A DNA stretch of 64,000 nt from Pseudevernia furfuracea (taxonomy: Eukaryota > Ascomycota > Lecanoromycetes > Lecanorales > Parmeliaceae), in contig JAIUPT010000030.1 of assembly GCA_022315425.1 (NCBI GenBank), positions 186,001-250,000 on the forward strand, read 5' to 3'. Under the pieces are notes generated by a model. It was not told where the DNA came from. It saw only the letters and a program-made list of their open reading frames with translations, and searched no databases. Positions 33,183 to 44,048 of this stretch are shown piece after piece (position 1 is the first letter of the stretch; the number at the start of each line of letters is the position of its first letter). The position numbers were made by a program, and so were the translations under genes.

Positions 33183-33777
33183 CTAGTAACCCCAGTAGCC
33201 CTTGACGAGGTATGTGCCGTATGCAGCCATTCCCGCGATGAACCCTTGAGTTCCGAAGTATCCAGCCCTATCCTTAGCATTAGCTTCGACCTTCACTACC
33301 TCCAATGCGCACCAGGCCACTCACACTCTGCCCCATCCAACTGTATCCTTCCCTTTCAAGCCTAATTCCACGTGGAGAATTCTGAGCACGAACAAGGTGG
33401 CCATAGCATAATTTAGAACCTTCCGGTTTGCACCATTCAACTCGGCGATAGCAACCAAGGTGAAGCAAATGGGCACGTTCTCGATGAAGTTGTTGTGAGC
33501 GCGGGAGTCGAGGAAGAGGGGGTCAGGCTTGTCATTCGAAGTGGATTCGGCCGCGTCGACATAACGGTCGCCTAAATACTTCTCTGCCTTGACTCGACGG
33601 TACACGATGCGGTTGGATAGATAGACGAGATAGGCAGCGAAAGGAAGAGTCCAGGTTCCTGCTATTGCTGTAATGAGGGATTGTTAGTATGGTGTTGAAG
33701 GATGCGACAGAGTCCGAGGAGGGGGGCTGACGAAGCATTTTAGGGACTGGAACGCCAATTCCGAGTGTGGAGCTCAT
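33183..33777 (-). CDS. MAPEG-family membrane protein
   Basis: Small integral membrane protein of the MAPEG superfamily (membrane-associated eicosanoid and glutathione metabolism), probably in the endoplasmic reticulum. Exons (minus): 33777-33732, 33667-33325 and 33267-33183, giving 157 aa, a normal length. Hydrophobic stretches include AGTWTLPFAAYLVYLSNRIV, ENVPICFTLVAIAELNGANR, LNYAMATLFVLRILHVELGL and a final FGTQGFIAGMAAYGTYLVKG. The conserved RAHNNFIENVP motif is present. Introns are GT-AG (64 and 57 nt); the first donor, GTCAGC, is atypical. A glutathione-dependent activity is inferred from the family only. Confidence 0.92.
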
Positions 33778-35081
33778 GATGTGGGTGCTTGATTGCTTGT
33801 TTGCTTGTTTGCTTGTAATGTTTCGGGCTTTCTTATTCTGAATGTCGTCGTTGTTGCAGACTCTTCTCTTGCTTGGGAAATGTACGAGTACTGTAGTTGG
33901 AATGTAGTCGGAGAAAGAGAGGGGAAACTGTTGTCGCCGGATACCGGAAGTGTAGAACTAGCCAATGGTGAAAGCAAAATAAAATAAGGGGAAGTATTGA
34001 CGTCATAGGCTCGATAGGATCAATATGAAACCAATCGGAATATCTTCGGAGATACATCAGCGATAGAAGGAGCCATTCCACATACCACCGAGCCACCATA
34101 ACAACATGTGTCAATAGCATGAGAAGAAGAATCAGAACAAGTCATAGCTATGACAACGATACAAACCGGTAACCCACAGGCCCAGCATCTTGAATTAGTG
34201 CCAGAGCATATGAGGTTTTTCTTCTGAGTTCAAATAACGACATTGAGTGAAGGATTGATTGGATTATTTTGGGGGGGAGTAAGATGCTTTTATAGTGGTG
34301 TAGGTCGAAAGAGGTGTATGCCAGTAAATGTGGCGTTATGAAATGAGGCGTGTGTGTGAGATGCATATGCGCTCAGTAATCGGTAATCCAGGTTGCACAT
34401 TCCACATGGCTTACATGGATGAGTTACATGGATGATGGAACGAGGGCCGAGGAGCGCCGGGAAGCATGGGACTGTCCAAAGCCGAATGCTGCAGTAGTAA
34501 AGTACAGTATAAATCTTCTACTCTACCTAGAGTACTCGTCGAATCGGCTAAAAGTGAAACAGCTGCATGTTCTAGGATCAACATGTGCTAGGTTTCTAAG
34601 TATAGCCGTCGTCCACCACCAGCACAATTCCCATTTCCCTGACATGTATCGCGAGATTTGGACGATGTGTTGTACAGGACAATGAACCTCTCCTTTGCTT
34701 TTCTTCTTCCATTGAGCATTGAGCATTGAGCATTGAGCATTGAGCATTGAGCATTTTCCATTTTCTCACTCTGATGCATAGTGCATACGCATTCACTGCC
34801 TACAAGGATAACCTAAGAAGTGGAGCAAAAGCAACAATCAGACACGATCAAGGCGACTCTATCATGGCCCATGCATGCCTTGATTACCTCACCAATGACG
34901 TCCATGTCACTTTAACCATTTTATGACCCTGTTCACCTCACTCTCCTCATCTTTGTCTCACCCACCATCCATACACCCCACCATCCCACCATCCCACCAT
35001 CCCACCATCCCTCCACACTTCTCTTTCTTCCTCTTCATACTTCAGCCTTTTCATCTTGAACTACCACACTGTCTTATAATC
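33778..35081. other. Divergent intergenic region between the MAPEG and TPR-like genes
   Basis: About 1.3 kb between divergent start codons. It contains a six-copy 7-nt tandem repeat (34711-34755). Several short frames are present but none is convincing. The long frame from 34923 that overlaps its end is probably 5' leader rather than coding (see the TPR-like gene). Confidence 0.55.
34711..34755. repeat. Heptamer tandem repeat ATTGAGC, six copies
   Basis: Six perfect head-to-tail copies of ATTGAGC plus a partial seventh lie in non-coding DNA. The minisatellite creates repeated peptide-like frames on the minus strand that are not genes. Confidence 0.9.
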
Positions 35082-36569
35082 ATGCCTTCAAGCAACAATC
35101 TTCCACAGTCTCTCTCCCTGCCCACCATCCACGCTCATTGGACAGCCGCCCTCTTACTCCCTCCAACAGCTCAACTTTCTAACCTTCGACGTCTGGTTCG
35201 TGCCGTCACAAAGGACCATCACCCAGCGCTGAGGCCTCTACCTCTTGCTGCCTTGTGCCCACTCTACCTCGATCTCGCCCTTGCCTACGCCTTCCTAGGA
35301 GAGTACTACCTCGCCTCTAAAGTATTCAAAGAAGCCGTGGATAATGACGCCGCCAGTGCAGTAGGATGGTTTGGTCTCGGTCTCGCCCAAGCCGAGTTGG
35401 CTGAATGGAGGAATGCCAGGAGAAGCTGGAAGCAGTGCCTACAGTGTTTCGAATCAATTAGTGGCCAGCTAGAGGGAATTCGTTATGTGCTCTTCCAGGC
35501 CCAAGACGAAGCTGCTCAGGATGAAGCTGCTCAGATGATGAAGGTAGGACTGGACTCAGGAGAATGGACGCTGGAGCGGACGAGGGTAGACTTCAATTTC
35601 CAGGTCGCACTGCGCGAGAAGGGGTCAAAGAAGCTGGGCGTGGCGCCTAGGTCAGCTAGTCAGAAGAGGCCAAGGCTGAACGGACTTCCTGCTGGATTAC
35701 GCTTTGGACCTGGATGGGACGCAAGTTTGCAATCACTTGACTCGCCTGTCCTCCTTCAGCAGTCAGGCCTTCGTGCAGAAGAACAGGGGAACCGAGGAGC
35801 AGTATCCAGCGGTAAATTCCTGCCAACAGCGAAGACGCCTCCTTCCTCACGCACTCCTGACCCACGGACTTCATTGCCAGCTCACGTCTCCTCCTGCAAG
35901 CCACTGCCCGCACTGCCTCGCTCTCCACCAACACAAATACCAACCCTAGCAGATGAAGGCAGCTTTAACGACCACAAACCACCGCTAGACCAAGATCTCT
36001 TCACGAGCTCACCGTCACAAACCCTGACTACCCATCCCTACAATGAATACCATGAGAGGCTTTCTCAGCAGCCGACTCTTTTCACTGCAGAAGATCAGTA
36101 CTTCTATGACCATTCCGATGAAGACAACGACGAGTATCATGATCCTTCTAGCGCCATCGACCGCACTATCGCTAGCTGGGGAGGCCTCGGTCAGACTCAG
36201 GAAGACCAGACTCAGGAAGGCCAGCCTGAAGAGTACCAAATTGAAGAGTACCAGCCTGAAGAGTACCAAATTGAAGAGTACCAGGCTGAACAGTACCAGA
36301 CTCGAGGGGAGGGGGAGGAGGGGGAGGAGGGGGAGGAGGAGGAGGAGGAGGAGGAGGACGAGGAGGAGGGGGAGGAGGGGGAGGAGGGGGAGGAGGAGGA
36401 GGAGGAGGAGGAGGAAAAAGAAGAATGGGAGGAAGAATGGGAGGAGGAGGAAACCATCACAATTGAAACACACAAGAAAACCTCACAGAACCACTCCGAC
36501 TTCGACTCCGGCGAGATCCTCCAGCCACGCGTTTTCGAAGGTTTCGGCCCGCCTGGCCACGAGAGGTAA
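35082..36569 (+). CDS. TPR-like protein with a highly acidic C-terminus
   Basis: A single 495-codon frame from the ATG in AATCATGCC. An in-frame ATG at 34923 would add a hydrophobic, His/Pro-rich leader that looks like untranslated sequence. Residues about 60-130 hold helical repeats resembling a TPR pair, including LDLALAYAFLGEYYLASKVF and VGWFGLGLAQAELAEWRNAR. The middle is disordered. The C-terminus carries five copies of a five-residue xEExQ-type repeat (36225-36299), then a long Glu tract. The stop TAA lies inside GGTAAGT, a perfect splice donor, so the gene may continue in another exon. Family and function unknown. Confidence 0.72.
   Translation: MPSSNNLPQSLSLPTIHAHWTAALLLPPTAQLSNLRRLVRAVTKDHHPALRPLPLAALCPLYLDLALAYAFLGEYYLASKVFKEAVDNDAASAVGWFGLGLAQAELAEWRNARRSWKQCLQCFESISGQLEGIRYVLFQAQDEAAQDEAAQMMKVGLDSGEWTLERTRVDFNFQVALREKGSKKLGVAPRSASQKRPRLNGLPAGLRFGPGWDASLQSLDSPVLLQQSGLRAEEQGNRGAVSSGKFLPTAKTPPSSRTPDPRTSLPAHVSSCKPLPALPRSPPTQIPTLADEGSFNDHKPPLDQDLFTSSPSQTLTTHPYNEYHERLSQQPTLFTAEDQYFYDHSDEDNDEYHDPSSAIDRTIASWGGLGQTQEDQTQEGQPEEYQIEEYQPEEYQIEEYQAEQYQTRGEGEEGEEGEEEEEEEEDEEEGEEGEEGEEEEEEEEEKEEWEEEWEEEETITIETHKKTSQNHSDFDSGEILQPRVFEGFGPPGHER
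36225..36299 (+). repeat. 15-nt coding repeat, five units
   Basis: Five tandem 15-nt units encode PEEYQ/IEEYQ/AEQYQ variants within the TPR-like protein. The units alternate between two forms, which points to unequal duplication of a 30-nt pair. Confidence 0.85.
36301..36454 (+). repeat. Homopurine GGA/GAG tract encoding poly-Glu
   Basis: A stretch of about 150 nt that is almost entirely G and A on the plus strand, broken only by rare pyrimidines, and encodes Glu/Gly-rich sequence. Such polypurine-polypyrimidine DNA can form triplex structure and changes length easily. It produces false leucine- and serine-rich frames on the other strand. Confidence 0.85.
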
Positions 36570-37391
36570 GTTTAACGGATGCGATGTCGTTGCTTGGACG
36601 TCCATCAAGTACGTACGTACCTACGTATGGAAGCTCAGCGTGTGCATGCATGCAGGAGAAGGCGACAGGATTCCGGATTGATACGGCAGTGTGACACTTT
36701 CCCTGGAAACCGAAGCACGTTTCGTGCGGTAAAAGGGGGATTGATGTAACTGTGTCGTGCATATTGCTCTTTTGCATGCCATATCCATCAGCCATGTAAG
36801 CATCGATCGAAAAGAAATCATCTTTGCTATACATCATGTTCCAAAGCGAGCATCATGCATGCATTGAACCTCACACCACACAGCCATCATCATATTCATC
36901 AGACCATGTAACCCCCTAATGTACCCAACACGCAAGAAAAGATACATCCATACATCCATCCATCCATCCATCCATCCATACATTATTGCGCCCCAGTCAT
37001 CAAGTCAGTCATCAAACAATAGCCCCCAACTCCCACTCGAGCCCCAAACACCACCCAACCAATTATGTATTCCCAGCACCACTCACTCCCAGGCTACCTT
37101 ACTTACTAGTTAGCACCAACTAGCACCAACTAGCACTATTACGATATGTAAGGCAAGGTACCCCCAGCACCGCGAAAAAACAACAACCCCTTCCACGCAC
37201 CAACCAACCCCTTCTCTCGACATTCACATCATCCATACGTTCCCGAGGTCCAGTCCCAAGAAACAGATGTACGTACCCGCACGGCTATTAAAAAAAAAGG
37301 TACGGATAAGAGTTCGCTCACGGGGAGAAGGTGGAGACCGAAGGAAGGGTTTTTATTCCCTATCCTCTGCAACGAGGCATGGGAGAGACAC

Positions 37392-37423
<32 letters not shown>

Positions 37424-37905
37424 GAGGTAGGATGGTGACTAGAAGGGATAAAGCAGAGCAAAAAGCGATCAGAGGAAACGGGGTCAATGGCGGATGCACA
37501 CGCGGTCATCTCACAAGGATCCAACCGAGGCTAGAATTAGTAGAGGTACGATGCTTCCAGGAGGTCAAACGCATGTGTTTAAAGTGATTGAAATGCTGGT
37601 ATCCATGCTTGTTAAAGGCAAAATAAATACTGTTGTTGATGGAAGAACGCCATACTGTAACGCCACCCATGCTTCTATCTGACACCATAAAAACTGCTCC
37701 ACCATGTTGTGTGTATAACTTGTAGGGGTATCTTTGAAGCATGTCGGATGTTGAAAAGCCTGTGCCGTGCTCTTACACGGCCTCTCTTGCTGTGTGCAGT
37801 TTGGATTTCTCAAGGAACGGTGTGAAAGAATAGGAGCAGCTGCCTGTGTCTCTGCTTCGTAACTGCTCTTGCAAAATCTTGCCGAACCTTCTATTGCCCA
37901 ATTCT
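36570..37905. other. Convergent intergenic region between the TPR-like and grr1 genes
   Basis: About 1.3 kb between convergent genes. It contains a CATC repeat (36953-36978), ACGTACGT-type sequence near 36609-36625, and a GA run (37389-37424). Frames here are short and unconvincing. The first part may hold a further exon of the TPR-like gene. Confidence 0.55.
37389..37424. repeat. GA microsatellite
   Basis: A mostly GAGA dinucleotide run of about 36 nt in non-coding DNA between convergent genes. Confidence 0.85.
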
Positions 37906-39997
37906 TCATCGGTCGCCTTCCAATTCGTACTGGCTCCCGTCACCACCATCTACCTCATCCATGTCGTCGTCGTCGTCATCGTTCAAGCCGGTCGCATGCA
38001 ATAGCCCTGCAACGTGATGATCTGTATCCATGTCTTCGCCTTCACGATCGTCGTACATCGTTCCTTCTGTGTCATATAGGGTTTCTGGGCTGTCGTTCAG
38101 GTAATTGCGGAGTCGGTTGACTCCTTCACCTGAGAACACGCAAAACACGTGTCGCTGATGTTCCGTGAACTCTATGTTGGTGTTAGCGATTGTGAGTTGT
38201 TGTTGTTCCAATGGTAACGGAGAACTCTTACCATCCGGCGCTGGTCTGCAGAATAAGGTTAGATCTTCTCGTAAGTAAAAGGCTTGTACACCTGTCAAGC
38301 TCAGGTGTGTAAGCTTTGGACACTGGTTCAATAGTGCATGGATGCCCTGTCCAGAAGGTTAGTAATGTCCACACGAATCTGGGGGACTTTTCTACCTGTA
38401 ATGTAAGATTAATGCAGTAACTCAAGTGCACTCTTTCAAGAAGGCTTTGAGTCAGAGGCTTTTGCCTTGGCTCAACAGTCGCCTTCGCTAAAGCCAGAAT
38501 ACTTCTGTCCGTGATGGACTGACACTTCACCAGACCAATTCTTCGAAGCTTCGGAAGTGTAGCTAATTGCTTGACGCTGGTATCAGTAAGCCGGTGGCAG
38601 CATGCCAGGTCAATGTATCGTATTCTGTTGCACATCTTTACAAGCTGTACAACGGCCGTATCTGTGATCTGCGCACAGTGGCCGAGATGGATGTAGTGTA
38701 AGTTTTTTCCTAGCTTTGTGATTGCCATTACAGATCGATCTGTGATTTCCTTGCACTTTGCGAGAACTAGGTTCCGAAGTCGAGGGGAGGTCTCGATGAT
38801 TCTCTCAACGGCCTCATCGTGAAGATGATGGCAAGCAGTGAGATCCAAAATCCGAAGGCTTTCAAAGGTCAGATTCTTCGGCAGGTCTAAGAAGGCAGCG
38901 TCTGTGAGCAGATGACAATGTCCCACGCGGAGCTCTCGAAGCTGCCTCCCACGCGAGATCAAAGCCGTGATCGATACGTTGCTGACTTGTCTGCAGTTGT
39001 GAAGATCAATTTCAAGCATGTATGGGCAATGGTGCGCAACAGCCATGATTGACTCATCCGTCACTAAAGAGCAATTGTTGAGTTTCAGCCTTTTGAGGAA
39101 ATGGCAGTGCTCGGCGACCTCTACCAGGGAGTCGTCCGTCACCTTGGAGCAGTCGGTTATATTCAGTCCCTGTAATCGTCCACAATTCTCTGAAACAGCT
39201 CTCAGAGTATGGTCGGTGATTGAGTCCAACTGAGTAATGTCCAGAGCCAGAAGACTTCTACTTCCGTAGATCAGAGAACACACCCCCTCATCTGTCAATT
39301 GTTTACAGCCAGTCAATGTCAGCCTCTCAATCCTGTTACAATGCATAAATGGCTTCACTGTCCCATTGTTGACATCGTCGTGTAGATTCGATAGATTCAA
39401 CCTCTTAACGAGAGCATGGTATGGATAGTAGCCGCCAGTTTCTCGGATCGATTTGATGACGCGCTCGAGGTTTTGCCATGTGTTGCACAGTGGACGATGC
39501 CACAGTAAATCCACGCTATTTCTTGACCACGTTTTCGAGACCAGCATGCAGCTTCTTAGGTCCATACTCGAGCTCAATTTGGTGAAGACGCCGATCAGGA
39601 GCTCTGGAGGGAGGCGGCTAATGGGTGACAAACGGTACTCGAGTTCGCGAGACGGAGACATGGTCAATTCCCGCAGCGATGCCACGCCGATGGAGGACTC
39701 CGAGTCATTCCGCTGGGTTGTGAAAAAGTCGGTATCATCATCATAAGTAGCACGCTCGGGCGAGCTTGAGGACGACGAGGCAGATGTAGACGTGCTGATT
39801 TCCAGCATGTCTGGTCGTGATCGTACCATCGTGCCGGAATCGAATGAGTCTATTTCTTCTATGTAGGGGGGAGAGCGTCCTCGTTGACGGGGGGTGGAAA
39901 TGGATAGAGCAAGTGGGTTCGAAGGGCGTGTTATCTCAGGATTTCCGTCCGTAGGCCGAGAGGGTGATGTAGCGGACGCCCCTTCTTCCGATAGCAT
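37906..39997 (-). CDS. grr1: SCF ubiquitin-ligase F-box/LRR protein Grr1
   Basis: Substrate receptor of an SCF ubiquitin ligase. In fungi Grr1 links nutrient signals, cyclin turnover and development. Exons (minus): 39997-38396, 38346-38232 and 38171-37906, giving 660 aa. The F-box is at about 125-170 (SPISRLPPELLIGVFTKLSS). About a dozen leucine-rich repeats of the AMN1 cysteine-containing type follow from about 190 to 560, for example LTLTGCKQLTDEGVCSLIYG and LNITDCSKVTDDSLVEVAEH. The C-terminus (FTEHQRHVFCVFSGEGVNRL) is the conserved Grr1 end, followed by an acidic tail with poly-Asp. Introns are GT-AG (49 and 60 nt). The N-terminal 110 residues are Ser-rich and variable. Confidence 0.95.
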
Positions 39998-40798
39998 TTG
40001 GTGCTCCTAGGGCCAAGAATTGGGTATGATGTCGATGAGGATGGGATATGGGTTTTCAACGCGGGAAGTTTGAACGTTCAGCAAGGTCGGCGAAAGCGTG
40101 TTCTTTGTAGTTGCGAAGACCAGCGGTGAGAGGTTTGCATTTCTCGGAATGGGTGTTCACTCCTTCTCTTTATACTTGGAGGTCTGAAGTGTTGAAGCCA
40201 GGTACAGTAGGGGTGTTGCTTAGTGAGGCTGAAGTAGGACCTAGGAGGAAAAGGACCGCAGTCAATCACGGAATCGTAAGCGCCTGGTTCCGCAGCCAAA
40301 CACTGTGTCACCGTAGCGGCGACGTCGGTGTCAAATGAAAGGAGGGACTACTTATGATGGAAAGGATTGAGAATACTGTCAAGAGGGTTTTTCGCGACTG
40401 CTGGTCATAGAGTAATAAAATAAGGAATGAAAGGATGGATGGTGGTTGCCATCTCAGCCTCGCAAGTGATGAAGGCCAAGACTCCGTGTTGTGGTGGGGG
40501 GTTTACTTTACTCTAGGTACTTTACCTTATTACTCTAGGGTCAGTCCTATGTACCGTCCTACCCGAACAGTAACAGCGATCTCACCTCAATTTCGCAAAA
40601 CAAAAGGAAAAAACCAGTGGCAAGTGTGGGAGAATGGCTCGAATTATTTTTCATCAACCCCTAGCTTTTAGATCTCTTGCCTCTTGCTCAATACTATGGC
40701 TAAAAGTCTAAAAGTACTTCGTACGGAGGTATCAACTCTCAGTTCGCGATGTAACCCCCCCCCCCTTCCTGAGTTCAATGATCTCACCTTACAGCTGA
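39998..40798. other. Intergenic region upstream of grr1
   Basis: About 800 bases between the grr1 start and the stop of the acyl-CoA ligase, both on the minus strand. It should hold the grr1 promoter and a long leader. A run of 11 C lies at 40755-40765. No gene is supported. Confidence 0.6.
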
Positions 40799-42658
40799 TC
40801 AAGTCACGAGACTCCGATCCGCCCCCTTCGCCCATTCTCTTAGGACATTCTTCTTCACTTTTCCGGTACTCGTCTTAGGGAGTTCATCCACTACTTCGAT
40901 CTCCCTTGGCACCATGAATCTGCTAATGCCACTCTTATGCTTCGCCCATTCAATCACATCTCCGCCTTTGAGGTGTTTGCCTCTCTGGACTGTGATGAAA
41001 GCTTTTGGTCGTTCCCCCCAATGAGAGTCTGCTACCGCGACCACTGCTGCTTCCAAGATGTCCGGATGAGTAGCTAGCATACTCTCTAATGCCACTGATG
41101 AGATATTCTCGCCCCCTACATGTGACGTTAGCAATGCGAATACACCTATGCAGAATACCACCATTAGCGCATACATACCACTAATTATGATATCTTTCGC
41201 TCGATCCAAGATTTGGGCTGCTCCATCTGGATGCGATACAGCCAAGTCTCCCGTATGCAAGGCTCCGCCGAGGAAAAGCTTCCTCGTTGCATCGGAGTCC
41301 TTATAGTAGCCTTTCGCGCAGATGTTGCCTACACATATTATTTCCCCTATCTCTTTACCGTTCCTTTTCACGTCGATAAAGGTCCCTTCGGGAACATCGG
41401 TCTTGATAACCCGTATCGGCAAGCTGGTGAGGAAGCCATGGCCTTGCCGAGCCATCTTCTGATATTTCTCAGTCTTCGAAAACAATTCCCATGCTGGCAT
41501 ATGATAGCCTTTTGTGATTGGCCCATATGTTTCTGTAAGGCCATAGACATGTACAGGATGTAGATTTAGATTGGTCATTTGTTCAAACAAATGCGGCGTC
41601 GGCGGACTTGCAGCCACTGTCACACGTACCGGGTGAGGTAGCCGGTCGGCTTCTCCGGCAGCGCACAGTAGGGTGTTTACTGTAGGAGCAGCACAGTAAT
41701 GCGTGATGTGCTCATCCTTTAGAAGTCGCCACATCTCGGGATAGTCGATCTTTCTTAGACAATAATGCGTGCCTCTGACGGCAGTTACAGCCCACGGAAA
41801 TGTCCAACCCATTGCATGGAACATTGGCAGGGTCCAAAGATACCGACACCGTCCTGTGTGGTAGTTGAGCCCAGACTCAACGACGTTCGCCAATGCAGCC
41901 AAATAGCAGCCTCGATGTGTAAATTCGACCCCTTTCGGTTTTGCAGTAGTCCCACTCGTGTAAGCCAGTGCAATGACATCTTCCTCGTTCCCTACTTGCG
42001 CCTCCAAACCTTCCCATCCTTTCTTGCCGTGCTGTGAGTCATATTGTAGGCCTTCCAGCACTGCTTCGTCGAATTGACCACTTAGCTCGCCCTCTGTTGC
42101 GTCTGTATCAGCGTCGATGATCAGAGATATCCCGGGGTTTGCCTTTCTAAAGCTGTCGAGTAAAGGGAGAAGCTCGACATCAATAATGATTGCTTCAGCA
42201 TCCGCATGTTCAAATATATATGTGATGTCTTCGTGCTTCAGTCGGTAATTGACGCCGACATTGACTGCTCCAGCAGCAGCAATGCCGAATATGGACTCCA
42301 AGAACGCCGGTGTGTTCGGGCATAGTATTCCCACTCTCTTATAACCATGCTTTTTGATGTAGTATGCTAACCCTCTCGCTCGGTCCGCCGCCTCTTGGTA
42401 TGAACGCCGCAAGACCTTGCCGTTAGCTGTTATATGATAGATGGCTTCTGCCTATACGCTTACTCAGTCAGCTTCTTTAGGACTGTAATTCACAAGGGAA
42501 GTTTATACTTCTGGCTCTACCGCAGCTGCTCGAGGTAGAAAGAAGGTCGGAGAGAGTGTGTGTATATTGTGACGATGTTTGTATTCCGCGCTTGTTGCAG
42601 GGGTAGAGGGAAGGAAGTGGGAGGCCAGCTTCGAGAGTCGAGATTGGGCGCCAGTCAT
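40799..42658 (-). CDS. AMP-dependent acyl-CoA synthetase/ligase (ANL family)
   Basis: Activates a carboxylic acid, probably a fatty or aromatic acid, to its CoA ester through an acyl-AMP. Exons (minus): 42658-42509, 42451-41179 and 41115-40799, giving 579 aa. The P-loop signature is YTSGTTAKPKGVEF, with Ala where Gly is usual. VYGLTETYGP, LHTGDLAVSHPDGAAQILDR and the C-terminal lysine motif KTSTGKVKKNVLR are all present. The start MTGAQSRLSKLASHFLPSTP is rebuilt from exon 1. The second intron is 63 nt, in frame and free of stops, yet removing it restores the conserved ISGGENISSVALE. The protein ends SLVT, which is not a clear PTS1 signal. Substrate cannot be told from sequence. Confidence 0.93.
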
Positions 42659-43053
42659 GCTGCTATGCGAAGTATTACACTTGCAAAGTCGTTGTGGAAT
42701 TCTGAAAAGTGAGGAAAGCTACAGTACCCAGACTGGACCTACGTCGACCGGGGGAAAGAATGTCGAAGTGTGGGGTAAACCCCGCTGCGCCGGCCAACCT
42801 CACTACGAGAAACATGCAACGAACGGTAATGGTCAAAGTTTACCAATTTTCAAGCTGTTGTCTCTGAATGTTGTTGAATTGATCACACATAAGTGTCTGC
42901 AGGACTGTAGCTCAACGCAACCGTACTGCCTCGCTAAACGTAGAGCCTTCCTGCTATTACATCAATCGATGCTTGCTAAAGTCCAGATACGCATGCTTGC
43001 TAGTATGATCTCTCTGTGCCTTGTACCTCAAGCCTTGAACAACCGTTGCCAGG
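42659..43053. other. Intergenic region between the ligase and uL13 genes
   Basis: About 395 bases between two minus-strand genes, holding the ligase promoter and the uL13 3' UTR. A 197-codon plus-strand frame runs across it but is antisense to both genes and has no family features. Confidence 0.6.
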
Positions 43054-44048
43054 CTAGTAGCCCAACTCAGCAAGCTGAGCCTTGGTCTTGTCATCCACAT
43101 TCGCGTTCTTTTGCGCCTCCGATAGTTGCCTTCTGGCCGCCTTCTTCCGCTCGTAGTACGCAGCCCCTTTGACCTTTCTCCGCTCTTCCAATCTATGGAT
43201 AATGTCAGCCGAGCTCCGAGCCGAAAGACCACTTGCCCACAGAGGAGCATTCTAGCTTCCGATAAAATTTCACATACCTCTCAACGACGTCCTTGTATTT
43301 CCATCCAACTTCGTGACTAAGTCTGCCAACAGTGCAGTACTTCCTCCCTGGCTTCAGCCTCAGTACTCGCAGCGCTTGTGGTACGACCATGCGCTTCTTC
43401 TTGTCATATGGTGGGGGAACACCCTCGAAAACCTTCAGACGTTCCATAGCAGCAGCGCCGCGAGCGGTCTTGTGGGGAATCATACCGCGTACCGTCTTGT
43501 AGAAGATACGGGAAGGGGCGCGGAAATGGAAGGGACCTGGCAAACGTCAAGTCAGCATCAAATTCAATGTCTTTGAGACTCCTGACTGGTAGAACCAAAC
43601 ATGGGAAATAGCTTACCTCCTCGAGTGGGATTGTAACGAGTCATTTTGCGTAAATATGCTAGGTACTTTACTATCAACAGCCAGTTGTGTCAGCCTTTCC
43701 TCACCTTAGACTCGTCTTCTTCCACCATTTCCCACAGTAGTCAAGTAGCTTCCCACAGTAGTCAAGTAGCCTTTAATTCGTAAGTACAGTCAACGTAGAT
43801 AGAACGTACGTTTTGCACGGAAGAATTCGCCAGAGATGTTGAGAGCTTCGCATCGGACGACGACGATCTTCTGTCCATTAAGCAGCTGCTTGGCCACAGT
43901 ACTGGCCAAGCGACCCAGGAGATGTCCCTTGCCATCGATGACGACCTAAAGTAAACGCCGTCAGTCATCGGCTCTTCCTAACCGCTGCTTCTCATGTGGA
44001 TCTGGACTGGTGGAAGGATTCACATACGACGGGATCGAAGCTCGACAT
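43054..44048 (-). CDS. rpl16: 60S ribosomal protein uL13 (L13a/L16)
   Basis: Large-subunit cytosolic ribosomal protein. Exons (minus): 44048-44028, 43945-43810, 43670-43617, 43536-43278 and 43192-43054, giving 202 aa, the usual length. The joined protein starts MSSFDPVVVIDGKGHLLGRL, continues ALNISGEFFRAKLKYLAYLR and GGPFHFRAPSRIFYKTVRGM, and ends AQLAELGY. Every join falls in a conserved segment. The first exon is only 21 nt. Introns of 80-139 nt are longer than most in the window, as is common for fungal ribosomal protein genes. Intron 2 holds a perfect 21-bp tandem duplication. A 7-bp inverted repeat lies about 145 bp upstream of the start. Confidence 0.97.
43729..43770. repeat. 21-bp perfect tandem duplication inside uL13 intron 2
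   Basis: Two identical 21-nt copies (43729-43749 and 43750-43770) lie within the second intron of the uL13 gene, near its 5' part. They do not touch the splice sites and look like a recent slippage or duplication event. Confidence 0.9.

Noticed and set aside
34711..34755. Short regular repeats as a possible CRISPR-like array
   Set aside because: Units of 7 nt are directly adjacent with no spacers, in a eukaryotic genome. It is a simple minisatellite.
34923..35081. Upstream in-frame ATG extending the TPR-like protein by 53 residues
   Set aside because: The extension is a repetitive His/Pro-rich translation of a CCATCC-like leader. The ATG at 35082 has a better context and begins the more protein-like part.
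36015..36475. Leucine- and serine-rich minus-strand frames that look like membrane segments
   Set aside because: They are complements of the poly-Glu-coding homopurine tract in the TPR-like gene.
42579..43172. 197-codon plus-strand frame
   Set aside because: Antisense to exon 1 of the acyl-CoA ligase and the last exon of uL13. The translation has no family features.
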